The notes under the pieces are model-generated. The model did not search any database, was not told the origin of the DNA, and saw only the letters and a program-made list of their open reading frames with translations. Positions 40,693-49,178 of a DNA stretch of 64,000 nucleotides are shown here, one piece after another. The position numbers and the translations under genes are program-made. Each line of letters begins with the position of its first letter. Position 1 is the first letter of the stretch. The stretch covers positions 3,253,126 through 3,317,125 of the forward strand of contig NZ_AP014936.1 of assembly GCF_002355415.1 (NCBI RefSeq), written 5' to 3'. The stretch comes from Sulfurifustis variabilis (GTDB taxonomy: Bacteria; Pseudomonadota; Gammaproteobacteria; Acidiferrobacterales; Sulfurifustaceae).

Positions 40693-41610
40693 ATGAAGCA
40701 TCTCGTGCGAGGTGCGGTCGCTTGGTTGCTGATTTGCCTGGCTACCAGCGCCACCGCGGCAACACGCAATTACACGCTGTACATAACGTCAGGGAGCATC
40801 GCGATTCACGGAGGAGGCGGCGCCACCCTGGCCGCCTGGGGATACACCGACGTCGCCGGCAGCCCCAAATTCCCCGGCCCCCTCCTGGAAGCCAACGAAG
40901 GCGATACCCTCAACGTCACGGTCGTCAACAACCACACCCTCCCCCACAACTTCCTCGTCAAAGGCCTCACCACCGATACGACGAGCATCCTGCCCGGCGG
41001 AAGCCGTACCTACACCTTCACGGCGGCCGCGGCCGGGACGTATCTCTACTACGACACACTGAACAATGCGGTCAATCGCGAGATGGGGCTCTACGGCGCG
41101 GTCGTGGTCGGGCCGCCCGACGGCAGCAACCGCGCGTGGACCAACGGTCCGGCCTACGATTTCCATCGCACCTGGGTCGTCGGCGAGATGGACAAGCCGC
41201 GCTGGAACGACGTGGCGGGAAGCGGTGGCACCGTGAACACGAATGTCTACAAGCCGAACTACTTCCTCATCAACGGCAAAGGCGGCGAGGACGGCATGGC
41301 CGACTCCGCCACGACGATCGACGGCGGGGTCGGCCAGACCGCGCTCGTGCGCATCGTCAACGGCGGCCAGTTCAGTCACTCCTTGCACTTCCACGGCAAC
41401 CACGTGCAGGTGCTCGCGGTGAACGGCGTGCGCGCAGCCGCGCCCTACAAGCAGGTCGACGTCATCAACGTAGCCCCGCTCGGCACCGCGGACGTGCTGT
41501 TCCCGCTGAACCAGCCCGGGAGCTACCCGATGCACGTGCACACCGCGCAGATGGAGACCGCCAATGGCGTATACCTGAACGGCGTCGTCACCATGATCAA
41601 TATGCGTTAA
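40693..41610 (+). CDS. Two-domain multicopper oxidase-like protein lacking the type 1 cysteine
   Basis: 305 residues: signal peptide (VAWLLICLATSATA) and two cupredoxin domains. Domain 2 has copper-type His residues H229, H232, H234, H237 (HSLHFHGNH) and H281-V-H283 with M287. The position that is Cys in blue-copper HCH motifs is Val. Domain 1 has few copper ligands (H81, H85). It may bind copper without type 1 chemistry, or act together with the next gene's product, which has the Cys. Confidence 0.8.
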   Translation: MKHLVRGAVAWLLICLATSATAATRNYTLYITSGSIAIHGGGGATLAAWGYTDVAGSPKFPGPLLEANEGDTLNVTVVNNHTLPHNFLVKGLTTDTTSILPGGSRTYTFTAAAAGTYLYYDTLNNAVNREMGLYGAVVVGPPDGSNRAWTNGPAYDFHRTWVVGEMDKPRWNDVAGSGGTVNTNVYKPNYFLINGKGGEDGMADSATTIDGGVGQTALVRIVNGGQFSHSLHFHGNHVQVLAVNGVRAAAPYKQVDVINVAPLGTADVLFPLNQPGSYPMHVHTAQMETANGVYLNGVVTMINMR

Positions 41611-41626
41611 CGGGGAGGAGACAACC

Positions 41627-42637
41627 GTGTACGACTCAACGAAGGCAAGAGCGGTTCTCGCGGGTGCGGCGCTGCTTGTTGCGGCGGTCGCGACGGCGCA
41701 GGCCGCAACGGTCAACCGGACCCTATCAGTCCGTGCCCTCAACAAGACCATGAGCGATGGCCAGCGCGTTACGTTCTGGGTGTTCGGCTCCGGCGGCATG
41801 ATGGGGGGCGGCACACTCCCCGGTCCGGTGGTCGAGCTGGGCGTGTATCCGGAAGGGATCAGCACGACCGACACGCTCAACCTGACGCTCAACATGATGA
41901 TGGCGCCGCAGGAAGCCGCGCCGTACAACGGCCACACGATCCACCTGCACGGCGCCGACGTGCCGACGGCGGAGGACGGCGTGCCCGAAACGGGCGCGCC
42001 CGTCAACGGCGACACCTACACCTTCACGCCGACGCGCGAGATGGCGGGCAGCTACATGTACCACTGCCACGTCCACACGGTGAAGCACCTCGAGATGGGC
42101 ATGTACGGGGCGCTCATCGTGCGACCGAAGGACGCGGCCGGGAACTGGCTCAACCAGATCACGCACGAGCCGGCGACTGCCTACAACTACGTGCAGAATT
42201 ACGTCTTCAGCACGGTCGACCCGGCTTACCACAGTGCCACTGGCGACGCGATCGTGTTCGCCGATTACAACCCGCGCTACTTCCTCATCAATGGAAACGA
42301 GGGCCGGTCGGCTTCCGCGCCGGCCTCTTCGCTCTCGGCCGCTCGGAACAGCAGAGTGGCGCTGCGTCTGATAGGATTACACTCGACCAACGGCACGTTC
42401 AGCATCAAGGACGGTGCCGGCAACGCCAAGCCCTTTACGGTTTACGTGCAGGACGGGCGGGCGTATGCGGCGCCTGAGACGAAGTCGAGCCTCGACATCA
42501 GTCCCGGTCAGCGCTTCGACATCGTGTTCACGACGCCGTCCACGGCCGGGACATGGTATCCCCAGATCGTCTACAAGAACCTGCGCGATGGCGCGGCCTT
42601 CGCGAACGGAACGGTTTACGGGCGGGTGACGTTCTGA
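41627..42637 (+). CDS. Two-domain multicopper oxidase with a type 1 site in domain 1
   Basis: 336 residues: signal peptide (LAGAALLVAAVATAQA), then domain 1 with H103, H106, H108 (HTIHLHG) and the blue-copper loop H146-C147-H148 with H154 and M159 (YHCHVHTVKHLEMGM). Domain 2 has no comparable His/Cys set. Start is GTG 41627 with GGAGGAG upstream, 16 bp after the first oxidase gene. Cu(I) oxidation in the periplasm is a likely role, from the context. Confidence 0.83.
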   Translation: MYDSTKARAVLAGAALLVAAVATAQAATVNRTLSVRALNKTMSDGQRVTFWVFGSGGMMGGGTLPGPVVELGVYPEGISTTDTLNLTLNMMMAPQEAAPYNGHTIHLHGADVPTAEDGVPETGAPVNGDTYTFTPTREMAGSYMYHCHVHTVKHLEMGMYGALIVRPKDAAGNWLNQITHEPATAYNYVQNYVFSTVDPAYHSATGDAIVFADYNPRYFLINGNEGRSASAPASSLSAARNSRVALRLIGLHSTNGTFSIKDGAGNAKPFTVYVQDGRAYAAPETKSSLDISPGQRFDIVFTTPSTAGTWYPQIVYKNLRDGAAFANGTVYGRVTF

Positions 42638-42647
42638 GCACTACAAC

Positions 42648-42673
42648 GGGCCGCTCTTTCAGGCGGCCCTTTT
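42648..42673 (+). terminator. Rho-independent terminator after the oxidase pair
   Basis: Stem GGGCCGC / GCGGCCC around an eight-base loop, followed by TTTT. It lies 10 bp after the second oxidase stop, so the two oxidases form one unit separate from the EF-hand gene. Confidence 0.85.
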
Positions 42674-42729
42674 CTTCTCACGGAGGTTCGAGCGGCAGGG
42701 GAACATTTCCCGAGGCACCGAGTCGTATC

Positions 42730-42749
42730 GACTTCGTAGCCACGAAGTC
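42730..42749. promoter_or_regulatory. Palindrome before the EF-hand gene
   Basis: GACTTCGT-AGCC-ACGAAGTC, an eight-bp perfect inverted repeat 26 bp before the ATG. Either an operator or a leader hairpin; there is no T-run, so not a terminator. Confidence 0.4.
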
Positions 42750-42775
42750 AACGACCAGGAAAAGAGGTGCCATCC

Positions 42776-43129
42776 ATGCTTCAAGTGTACACATTGAGTT
42801 CTGCTCGTAAGGCCCTGCTCGTGGTCTTCGCCCTCTCCACATTTTCTGGATCGGCCTTCGCCGCGGGCGAGAGCGTGAGGTCGGGCGGCAGCGCCAAGTC
42901 GTTGCGTACCGGGCCCGGCTCGGCGACTTTCGAGAGCCTCGATTCGAACCGGAGCGGTTTCATCGAGCAGGGCGAGGCCGATTCATCCCCGGGGCTGGGC
43001 TTCATTTCAGCGGACACCGACGGCGACGGCCGGCTCGACCGGCAGGAATTCGAAGCTGCCCGTCGCGGCGAGCCGGTGCCCGGCGGTGATGGCGGCGGGG
43101 CTCCGGTCGTGCCCGGCTCAACCCCCTAG
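42776..43129 (+). CDS. Exported EF-hand protein
   Basis: 117 residues: signal peptide (ALLVVFALSTFSGSAFA), then two EF-hand loops, DSNRSGFIEQGE and DTDGDGRLDRQE. The second is canonical for calcium binding; the first has Asn/Ser at coordinating positions. The tail is Gly/Pro-rich. Start ATG 42776 has AGAGG eight bases upstream; an in-frame GTG nine bases earlier overlaps that site. Role in metal resistance is unknown. Confidence 0.82.
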   Translation: MLQVYTLSSARKALLVVFALSTFSGSAFAAGESVRSGGSAKSLRTGPGSATFESLDSNRSGFIEQGEADSSPGLGFISADTDGDGRLDRQEFEAARRGEPVPGGDGGGAPVVPGSTP

Positions 43130-43324
43130 TGCCGTTTCGCCAGGCATCAATTAGCAGTCCGGGTGCCCAACAGGATGAGAGCAGGCCCTTTGACCCCTGT
43201 TCAACGAACGAAGTAAAGGCCGGCGATCGCGGGTGCCGCTCCGCACGTCAGCGGCTGGCCGCCCCCGCTTCTGTCCCCCGCCCACGCGGCTCAGCAGGCG
43301 GAAGCGCGCGGAACCGTAAAGTCC

Positions 43325-43522
43325 GTGGATGCCAAAGGCGGGCGGGTGAAGATCGCCCACGAGGCGATCAAGAGTCTCGGCTGGCCGGCAATGACGATGG
43401 ACTTCGAGCTGACCGACAAGACGATGCTCGATCAGCTCAAGCCCGAGCAGCAGGAGGTCGTCTTCACGTTCGTGCAGCGCGACGGCCGTTACGTTATCAC
43501 GTCGATCAAGCCGCAGGGCTGA
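43325..43522 (+). CDS. CusF-like copper-binding protein, start codon missing or displaced
   Basis: The 65-residue core from GTG 43325 holds the CusF signature: HEAIKSLGWPAMTMDFEL (Trp and Met copper ligands) and VVFTFVQRDGRYVITSIKP. The frame stays open upstream to 43217 and encodes a signal-peptide-like end (LLSPAHAAQQAEARGTVKSVD), but has no ATG, GTG or TTG there. Either a non-standard start is used, or mutation removed the start, or the protein is made without export from 43325. It could be a pseudogene. Confidence 0.7.
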   Translation: MDAKGGRVKIAHEAIKSLGWPAMTMDFELTDKTMLDQLKPEQQEVVFTFVQRDGRYVITSIKPQG

Positions 43523-43606
43523 GAGCGAGGAGCGACGATATCGGTGAGGGTGGCGGCGGTCCACAGTTCCTGGACCGCCTCGCCTCCCTTCCGTCCCGTC
43601 ACCTCG

Positions 43607-43810
43607 TTACTTGCCCTGCTGGAACTGCTCCATGAGGTGTCCGTGCGCCTCGTAGCAGGCCTTGAGCTTGGCCTGCTCTGCCTTCCTGGCCGTAGCCGCC
43701 GCGGCCGCCCGTTCTCGATCCCTCATTTGAAGCATGTCCGGACCGGCGAACGCCGTGAAGGGCGGTGCAAGGACCATTATCGCAACTAGGCTCGCAAGCA
43801 GCTTTTTCAT
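43607..43810 (-). CDS. Small exported protein
   Basis: 67 residues: signal peptide (KLLASLVAIMVLAPPFTAFA), then a charged helix (RDRERAAAAATARKAEQAKLKACYEAHGHLMEQFQQGK) with one Cys and two His near the end. Convergent with the CusF-like gene. Unrecognised family; possible metal contact through C, H and M. Confidence 0.65.
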   Translation of the reverse strand: MKKLLASLVAIMVLAPPFTAFAGPDMLQMRDRERAAAAATARKAEQAKLKACYEAHGHLMEQFQQGK

Positions 43811-43907
43811 CGATCGGCCTCCAGCGGGCGGATGCCCGTAACTCCTCTTTAGATCGCCACGAGCCGGCCGTAGTTCTGTTCGGAACGCATGGGCAACGGT
43901 TGTCGGG

Positions 43908-45191
43908 CTAAGGGCGGGGAGTAATGTCTTCGCCACAACGGCACGCCAGCTTGTCGAGCACGCGACGGTCGCCGCCCAGGAGGCACAAGGAATCGAGATG
44001 CCGGTCGAGGTCCTCGAAGAACAGGTACGACAGCGCGAACTCGTCGTGCCGCTGAAACATCGGCCGCCGGAGCTGCTCGAGGATCTCCCGCTCGCGGGAC
44101 CGCGGGGCCACGAGGTAGAGATGCTCCTCCTTGCCCGGGAGCGACAACGCCATGTCGGCGAGCCTCAGCATGCCGGAGTAGATGGAGGTGCTCTTCTCCA
44201 CCTCGAAGGCGCAGGCGATGCGCGGCTCGCCCTGGTGCAGCCAGAGCACGTCGATCAGGTCGACCGTCTGGTGCACCTCGGGCGGTAGACCGAGGTCCGG
44301 CAGGCACTCGAGGCAGTGGTAACCGAGCGCGGTGCCCTCGCAGGACGCGCTGCGGTCATTGCGCGCGACCGACACGTCGTAGCCCAGCGCTCTTCCGAGC
44401 TTCACGAGCTGATGCTGCACGCGCGTGTGCTCGCGCGTCTCGGCGAGATCCTTCTCGACCTCCTCGTGGCGCTTGCGCCGCACCGCCTCGATTCTCTCGC
44501 GGGCGAGCGAGAGCTCTCCGGCGAGTTCGCCGTCGGCCGCGAGCTTCCCGACGCCCACGTCGAAGAGCAGCCCCGCGAAGGCGCCGAGATCCTTCGAGAG
44601 GACGCCGAGCGCGCCGTTGGCCTGAGTGAGCGTCTCGCGCATCTCGAGATAGCTCTCCCAATCGCCGAGCTTTTTCTTGGCGCCGAAGACGGCGTTGAAG
44701 CCGTTCACCATCGCGGTATTGAACGGCGGGAAGGCGGTGGGGTGCAGGAAGTAGAGGATGTTCGCCACCGCCGGGCCGAGCCCCTTGATGCGCTGTCCGG
44801 CGAGTTTCAGGATTTCCTTCTCGACCGACAGGGAATCGGTGGCGTTCAGGCAGGCGTACAGAAACCGGCCGAAGGCCTGCTTGTTCGCCTCGTTCTCGTA
44901 GATGTCGGGGATACGGAGCTTCGGCTTCCAGTAGAAGGGGTGCGCGGCCCCCTCGAATACCTGCTTCTGCTCGGTGATGCAGCCGAGCACGAACTCGAGC
45001 GACGAACCCTTGAAGTCGTTCGGGAAGCGCCTCGCCTGGATGTCCTCGACGACGCCCGCGACCCCCCGCCGGATGCTGCGAAAGGCCTTGAGCCGCGCCT
45101 CGCTGCCGATGAACCAGGTGTGGTACACGGATTCGGGGTCGGCTTTGTATCGATCGGTCAATGACCGCAACGCATCGGTATCGGTTTCCAT
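43908..45191 (-). CDS. Putative nuclease: helix-hairpin-helix plus PD-(D/E)xK-like domain
   Basis: 427 residues. Around 133-165 an HhH-type motif reads [16 protein letters not shown] then FPPFNTAMV, as in DNA glycosylase or ligase-type DNA contacts. A long charged helix follows (225-260). Around 311-340 a PD-(D/E)xK-like core appears: D314, then E330-V-E332-K333 in [15 protein letters not shown]. Several Cys/His lie between ([10 protein letters not shown]). This would suit a restriction-like endonuclease, but no methyltransferase is adjacent. Function inferred from motifs only. Confidence 0.6.
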   Translation of the reverse strand: METDTDALRSLTDRYKADPESVYHTWFIGSEARLKAFRSIRRGVAGVVEDIQARRFPNDFKGSSLEFVLGCITEQKQVFEGAAHPFYWKPKLRIPDIYENEANKQAFGRFLYACLNATDSLSVEKEILKLAGQRIKGLGPAVANILYFLHPTAFPPFNTAMVNGFNAVFGAKKKLGDWESYLEMRETLTQANGALGVLSKDLGAFAGLLFDVGVGKLAADGELAGELSLARERIEAVRRKRHEEVEKDLAETREHTRVQHQLVKLGRALGYDVSVARNDRSASCEGTALGYHCLECLPDLGLPPEVHQTVDLIDVLWLHQGEPRIACAFEVEKSTSIYSGMLRLADMALSLPGKEEHLYLVAPRSREREILEQLRRPMFQRHDEFALSYLFFEDLDRHLDSLCLLGGDRRVLDKLACRCGEDITPRP

Positions 45192-45460
45192 CCCCCTCCC
45201 CTTACTTAGTGGTCAAAGCCTTATTACGATGCATTCTAACAGCGAGGGCCCGGGCGAGCGGCGGCATCCCCGGGCCCCCCCGAGCCAGGCGCTGGAAGGT
45301 CGACTCCGTGTCCCGGGGCCGGCGACACAGCGCCCATATATAATGATACGCACCCCGGTTCTTCTCGATCGACCGGCGAGAACGTGCGCTTGCTGAGCCA
45401 TAGGCCGCCCGAGCTGCTGCCTTGTCCGCACGAGACGCTCGCGTCTCGGCTCCGGATCGC

Positions 45461-45658
45461 TCAGGTCTCTTCGGCGCCATCCCGCGATCCCTGCTCGCCG
45501 GCATACTGCGCCGGCGCCCGATCGAATTTCGCCAGGCAAGCGGGGCTGCAGAAGTAATACATCCGTCCCTCGTACACGCGCTTCCCTGCCGCCTGTTCAG
45601 GGTCCACTTGCATTCCGCACACCGGATCTCGCTCTATGGCACACCTCCGTCGGCACAT
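45461..45658 (-). CDS. YHS-domain protein with ATA at the usual start position
   Basis: From ATG 45658: 65 residues containing DPVCGMQVDPEQ and YYFCSPACLAKF, the intact metal-binding Cys set. In its paralogues GGAGG stands six bases before ATG-GCG-ATC-GAT. Here the same GGAGG stands six bases before ATA (45637), so the ancestral start seems mutated. Translation may begin at the in-frame ATG 45658, adding MCRRRCA, or at ATA inefficiently. Confidence 0.75.
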   Translation of the reverse strand: MCRRRCAIERDPVCGMQVDPEQAAGKRVYEGRMYYFCSPACLAKFDRAPAQYAGEQGSRDGAEET

Positions 45659-45665
45659 CGGGTCA

Positions 45666-47987
45666 TCATTGCCGGCGCCCGTGCGGCGGCGCATGTCCGC
45701 CGGACGCCGAAGGCCGGGCCGGGAGCGCGGCCAGCAGCTTTTCCAGGGCGTCGACGCTCGCGGGCTTCGTGAGATGCTCGTCGAAGCCGGCGTCCCGCGC
45801 GCGCTCCCGGTCGCGCGCCTGCCCGAACCCGGTCAGCGCGCACAGGAACAGCGGTTCGCGCTGCTGCGCCCGCAGGCGTCGAGCCACTTCGTAACCGTCC
45901 ATCCCGGGCAGGCCGATGTCGATGAACACGACCTCGGGCACGAAGATGCGGGCGGCCTCGAGCGCCGCGGGCCCGTCGGGCACCGCGCGTACTTCATGCC
46001 CCAGGAGCTCGAGCAGCATCCGGAAGCTTTCGGCGACGTCGCGTTCGTCCTCGACGACCAGGATCCGCCGTGCCGCGGGCCGCGCGCCTGCGGCCGTCAC
46101 CGGCACGGCTGCCCTCGCCGCGTCGCGCTCCTCGAGCACCGGCAGGCGCACCGTGAACTTGGCGCCCTCGCCCGGACCCCCGCTCGCGGCAGTGAGCCGC
46201 CCGCCGTGCAGCGCCGCCAGCTTGTGGGCGAGGTTCAGACCGAGCCCCATTCCCCCGGCGCCGCTGCGGCGCTGCTCGTCGGACAGGTCGAAGATTCGTG
46301 GCAGCACCTCGGGCGGGATGCCGGCACCGTAGTCGCGCACGCGCACGACCGCGTCCGCGCCTTCGCGACCCAGGCCGACCTCGATACGACCCCCGTCCCC
46401 CGCGTACTTCACGGCGTTGTGCAGCAGATTGCCGACGACCTGAACCAGCCGCGCGCGGTCGCCTTCGACCAACAGCGGCTCGGCTGGCGGCGCAACCGAC
46501 AGGACCTGATGCCGCGACTCGACGAGGTGCTGGACCGTCTCCAGCGCCCGCGCCACGACATCCGTGAGGTCCACGCGCTCCTTTTGAAGCGTGAGCTGCC
46601 CCCGCGCGATGCGGCCCACGTCGAGCAGGTCATCGATGAGGCGGGTGAGCTGGTTCACCTGGCGCTCGATCAGCGCCTGCGCCCAGGCGACCGTCGCGGG
46701 GCTCAGCCGGGGCTGGCGCTTGAGCACCTGCACGGCATTGCCGATCGGCGCCAGCGGGTTGCGGAGCTCGTGCGCCAGCATGGCGAGAAACGCGTCCTTG
46801 CGCCGGTCGGCCTCGGCGAGCTGGCGGGCCACCGCCTCGCTCTGCTGCCTCCGCGCGCGCTGCACATGCAGGTAGCACGCCACCAGGAGGGTCACGAGCA
46901 GTCCGCCGCCCAGGGCCGCGGACGGCAGCCAGCCGGGCCGGAGGGTATAGCCGAGGACCGGAACGAAGCTGAAGGACAGGGTGTGACCGGCCGTGTCGAT
47001 GACGTTCTCCACCGTCGGCACTGCGGGCCCGAGGCCGCTGCGCGCGAGCGCGACGACGCCGGGCGCCTGCCCGCCAGGACGAAAATACAGCAGCTCGCGT
47101 TCGCCCGCGGGGCTGGTCTCGTAGACCGAGACATCGAGCCCGGGATCGCCAGCCTTGCGCAGGGCTGCGTCAACGAGGTCGCTCCAGCGGGAAACGCCGG
47201 CGACGACGCCTACGAAGTGCCGGCGACGGGACGCGAGATCCTCGGTCGATACTCCTCGGCGGTATACTGGATAGAACAGGACCTCGAACACCGGACGTCG
47301 AGGGTCCTCCACCTGGTGCGCGGCGAAGGCCGGACGGCCGGTGTCGCGCGCCTGCTCGATCGCCTCGAGCTCGCGCTGCAGCGAGGCCAGGTCGAAACCC
47401 GAGAGGTGCCAGCCGTGGATCAACGGAAAGACCGGCGGCTGCGTGCCGGCGTGCGCGGGCGGCTCGTCGTGCAGGACAGGGAAGTATTCTTCCCGTGAGG
47501 GCGCCGGTACCAGCCGACCGGCGTCGTCGAGGACATGGATACCATACTGCGGATACTCGCGCCGGGCGCGCGCCTCGAATACCGCGCGCTCGGGGCCACT
47601 CACCCGCGGGATCCAATGGAGAGCGACGAGCGCTTCACAGCCGGAGAGCAGCGGCTGCGCGAGCCGCGTGAACTCGGCGGCGGTGACCCTGCCGAGGGCA
47701 GCGCCGTGCAGGACCGCAAGAGAGCGCGCGCCGTCCAGCTGATGTTGGAAGCAATGGTCAACCTCGGAAGTGACTTCGCCCACCACCTCACGAAACGCCA
47801 AGTCGACACGGTCGCGCTCCCAGAGTTCCAGGCCCCGGTACGCGAGCACCGACAGCGAGCCGCCAAGTATCACGGCCAGGACGACGGCCGGATACGTGCG
47901 CCCGGCGATGCGGTCCCGATGCGCGCCCCGCGCCCACAACCGGGGCTTCGCCGACGCATGCCCTTGCCGGGTTCTGAACCGGGTCAC
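45666..47987 (-). CDS. CHASE-domain hybrid sensor histidine kinase
   Basis: 773 residues: membrane helix (PAVVLAVILGGSLSVLAY), a CHASE-type extracellular domain (about 75-290), second helix (ALGGGLLVTLLVACYLHV), phospho-acceptor helix (FLAMLAHELRNPLAPIGN), ATPase domain (LLHNAVKYAG, GMGLGLNLAHKLAALHGG), and a C-terminal receiver (ILVVEDERDV, phospho-Asp in FIDIGLPGMDG, Lys in HLTKP). Start GTG 47987 with AGGAG upstream. Its signal and partner are unknown; no response regulator gene is adjacent. Confidence 0.9.
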   Translation of the reverse strand: MTRFRTRQGHASAKPRLWARGAHRDRIAGRTYPAVVLAVILGGSLSVLAYRGLELWERDRVDLAFREVVGEVTSEVDHCFQHQLDGARSLAVLHGAALGRVTAAEFTRLAQPLLSGCEALVALHWIPRVSGPERAVFEARARREYPQYGIHVLDDAGRLVPAPSREEYFPVLHDEPPAHAGTQPPVFPLIHGWHLSGFDLASLQRELEAIEQARDTGRPAFAAHQVEDPRRPVFEVLFYPVYRRGVSTEDLASRRRHFVGVVAGVSRWSDLVDAALRKAGDPGLDVSVYETSPAGERELLYFRPGGQAPGVVALARSGLGPAVPTVENVIDTAGHTLSFSFVPVLGYTLRPGWLPSAALGGGLLVTLLVACYLHVQRARRQQSEAVARQLAEADRRKDAFLAMLAHELRNPLAPIGNAVQVLKRQPRLSPATVAWAQALIERQVNQLTRLIDDLLDVGRIARGQLTLQKERVDLTDVVARALETVQHLVESRHQVLSVAPPAEPLLVEGDRARLVQVVGNLLHNAVKYAGDGGRIEVGLGREGADAVVRVRDYGAGIPPEVLPRIFDLSDEQRRSGAGGMGLGLNLAHKLAALHGGRLTAASGGPGEGAKFTVRLPVLEERDAARAAVPVTAAGARPAARRILVVEDERDVAESFRMLLELLGHEVRAVPDGPAALEAARIFVPEVVFIDIGLPGMDGYEVARRLRAQQREPLFLCALTGFGQARDRERARDAGFDEHLTKPASVDALEKLLAALPARPSASGGHAPPHGRRQ

Positions 47988-48068
47988 GCAACGCTCCTTT
48001 GAGCATAGCGCTCGGCATCAGACGGGCTGCCGGATCCCGGATCGTTTCCCATCGCACCCATTTTTTCG

Positions 48069-49178
48069 TCAGGCCATCCGCCGGCGGAGCCGCCGGATGG
48101 CCACGGTCAGCAACAGCGCGCCAATCAGTCCTGTGGCGGCCAGGCGAGGCCAGAGTGCGTCGAGCCCGACGCCCTTGAGGAAGAGTCCTAGCAGCGACTC
48201 CATGTAGTGGCGCAGCGGGCTGAGCTCGGCCAGGTACTGGAGCCACCGCGGCATGCTCTCGAGCGGCACGAGCGTGCCCGAGAGGAACAGCACGGGAAAC
48301 AGCACGAGGAAGGACACGAGGAGCGCCTGCTGGAGCGTGTCCGTGATCGTCGCGACAAGGATCCCGATGCCCATGCTGCTCAGCAGGAAGACGGCCGAGA
48401 ACAGTACGAACAGCAGGAGGCTCCCGCGCAGGGGCGCGCCGACGAGGGCGGCGATGACCAGGCTCGGAAACAGCGCCACCAGGCCGACGATCAGCGGCGG
48501 CGCCATCTTGGCGGCGACCAGCTCGGCGGGCCGCGCCGGCGTGACCAGGAGCTGCTCGATCGTCCCCGACTCCTTCTCGCGCACGATGCCGGCCGCCGCG
48601 GTGATCACGCCCACCATCATCCCGGCCAGCGCGATCATCGACAGGACCATGAAGTGGCTGTAGGTGAGCTGCGAGTTGTACCAGACGCGCGGCCGGTTCT
48701 CGACCGCGAGGCGGCCGCCGTGCGGCGCCCGGTGCTCGAGCGCGAAGCGCAGCACGATGCGCTCGGCGTAGCCCTTCGCGACGCTCGCCGTGTTCGCGTT
48801 CGAGCCGTCGAGGATGAGCTGCACCGCGGTCCTTTCGCCCCGGACCAGGCGCTCCCCGAAACCGGGCGGCAGCACGATCGCCGCGAGCACTTCGCCGCGA
48901 TCGAGGAGCCGCGCCAGCTCAACCTCGCGCGCCACGCGGTGGTCGACCCGGAAGTAGCCGGAGCGCTCGAAGCGGTCGACGAGCTGGCGGCTCGCCGCCG
49001 AGCGGTCGAGGTCGCGCACCGCGGTCGGGAGGTCGCGCACATCGAACGAGAGCGCGTACACGCACATCAGCACCTCGATCGTGTAGAGGTACAGGATGAG
49101 GAGCAGCATCAGTCGGTCGCGCAGGAACTGAATCAGCTCCTTGCGGGCGAGCGCGAGTCCCCGGCCGCGCGCCGCCAT
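48069..49178 (-). CDS. ABC-2 type efflux permease (YbhR/YhhJ-like)
   Basis: 369 residues. Topology is typical: N-terminal helix (LMLLLILYLYTIEVLMCVYAL), a periplasmic domain, then five helices, with the conserved EKESGTIEQLLVTPARPAELV segment. Its ATG overlaps the upstream permease stop (TGATG). Second permease of the efflux operon. Confidence 0.88.
   Translation of the reverse strand: MAARGRGLALARKELIQFLRDRLMLLLILYLYTIEVLMCVYALSFDVRDLPTAVRDLDRSAASRQLVDRFERSGYFRVDHRVAREVELARLLDRGEVLAAIVLPPGFGERLVRGERTAVQLILDGSNANTASVAKGYAERIVLRFALEHRAPHGGRLAVENRPRVWYNSQLTYSHFMVLSMIALAGMMVGVITAAAGIVREKESGTIEQLLVTPARPAELVAAKMAPPLIVGLVALFPSLVIAALVGAPLRGSLLLFVLFSAVFLLSSMGIGILVATITDTLQQALLVSFLVLFPVLFLSGTLVPLESMPRWLQYLAELSPLRHYMESLLGLFLKGVGLDALWPRLAATGLIGALLLTVAIRRLRRRMA

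Noticed and set aside
45330..45350. TATATAATGATA as a promoter -10 on the plus strand
   Set aside because: No -35 at a suitable distance and no plus-strand gene follows.
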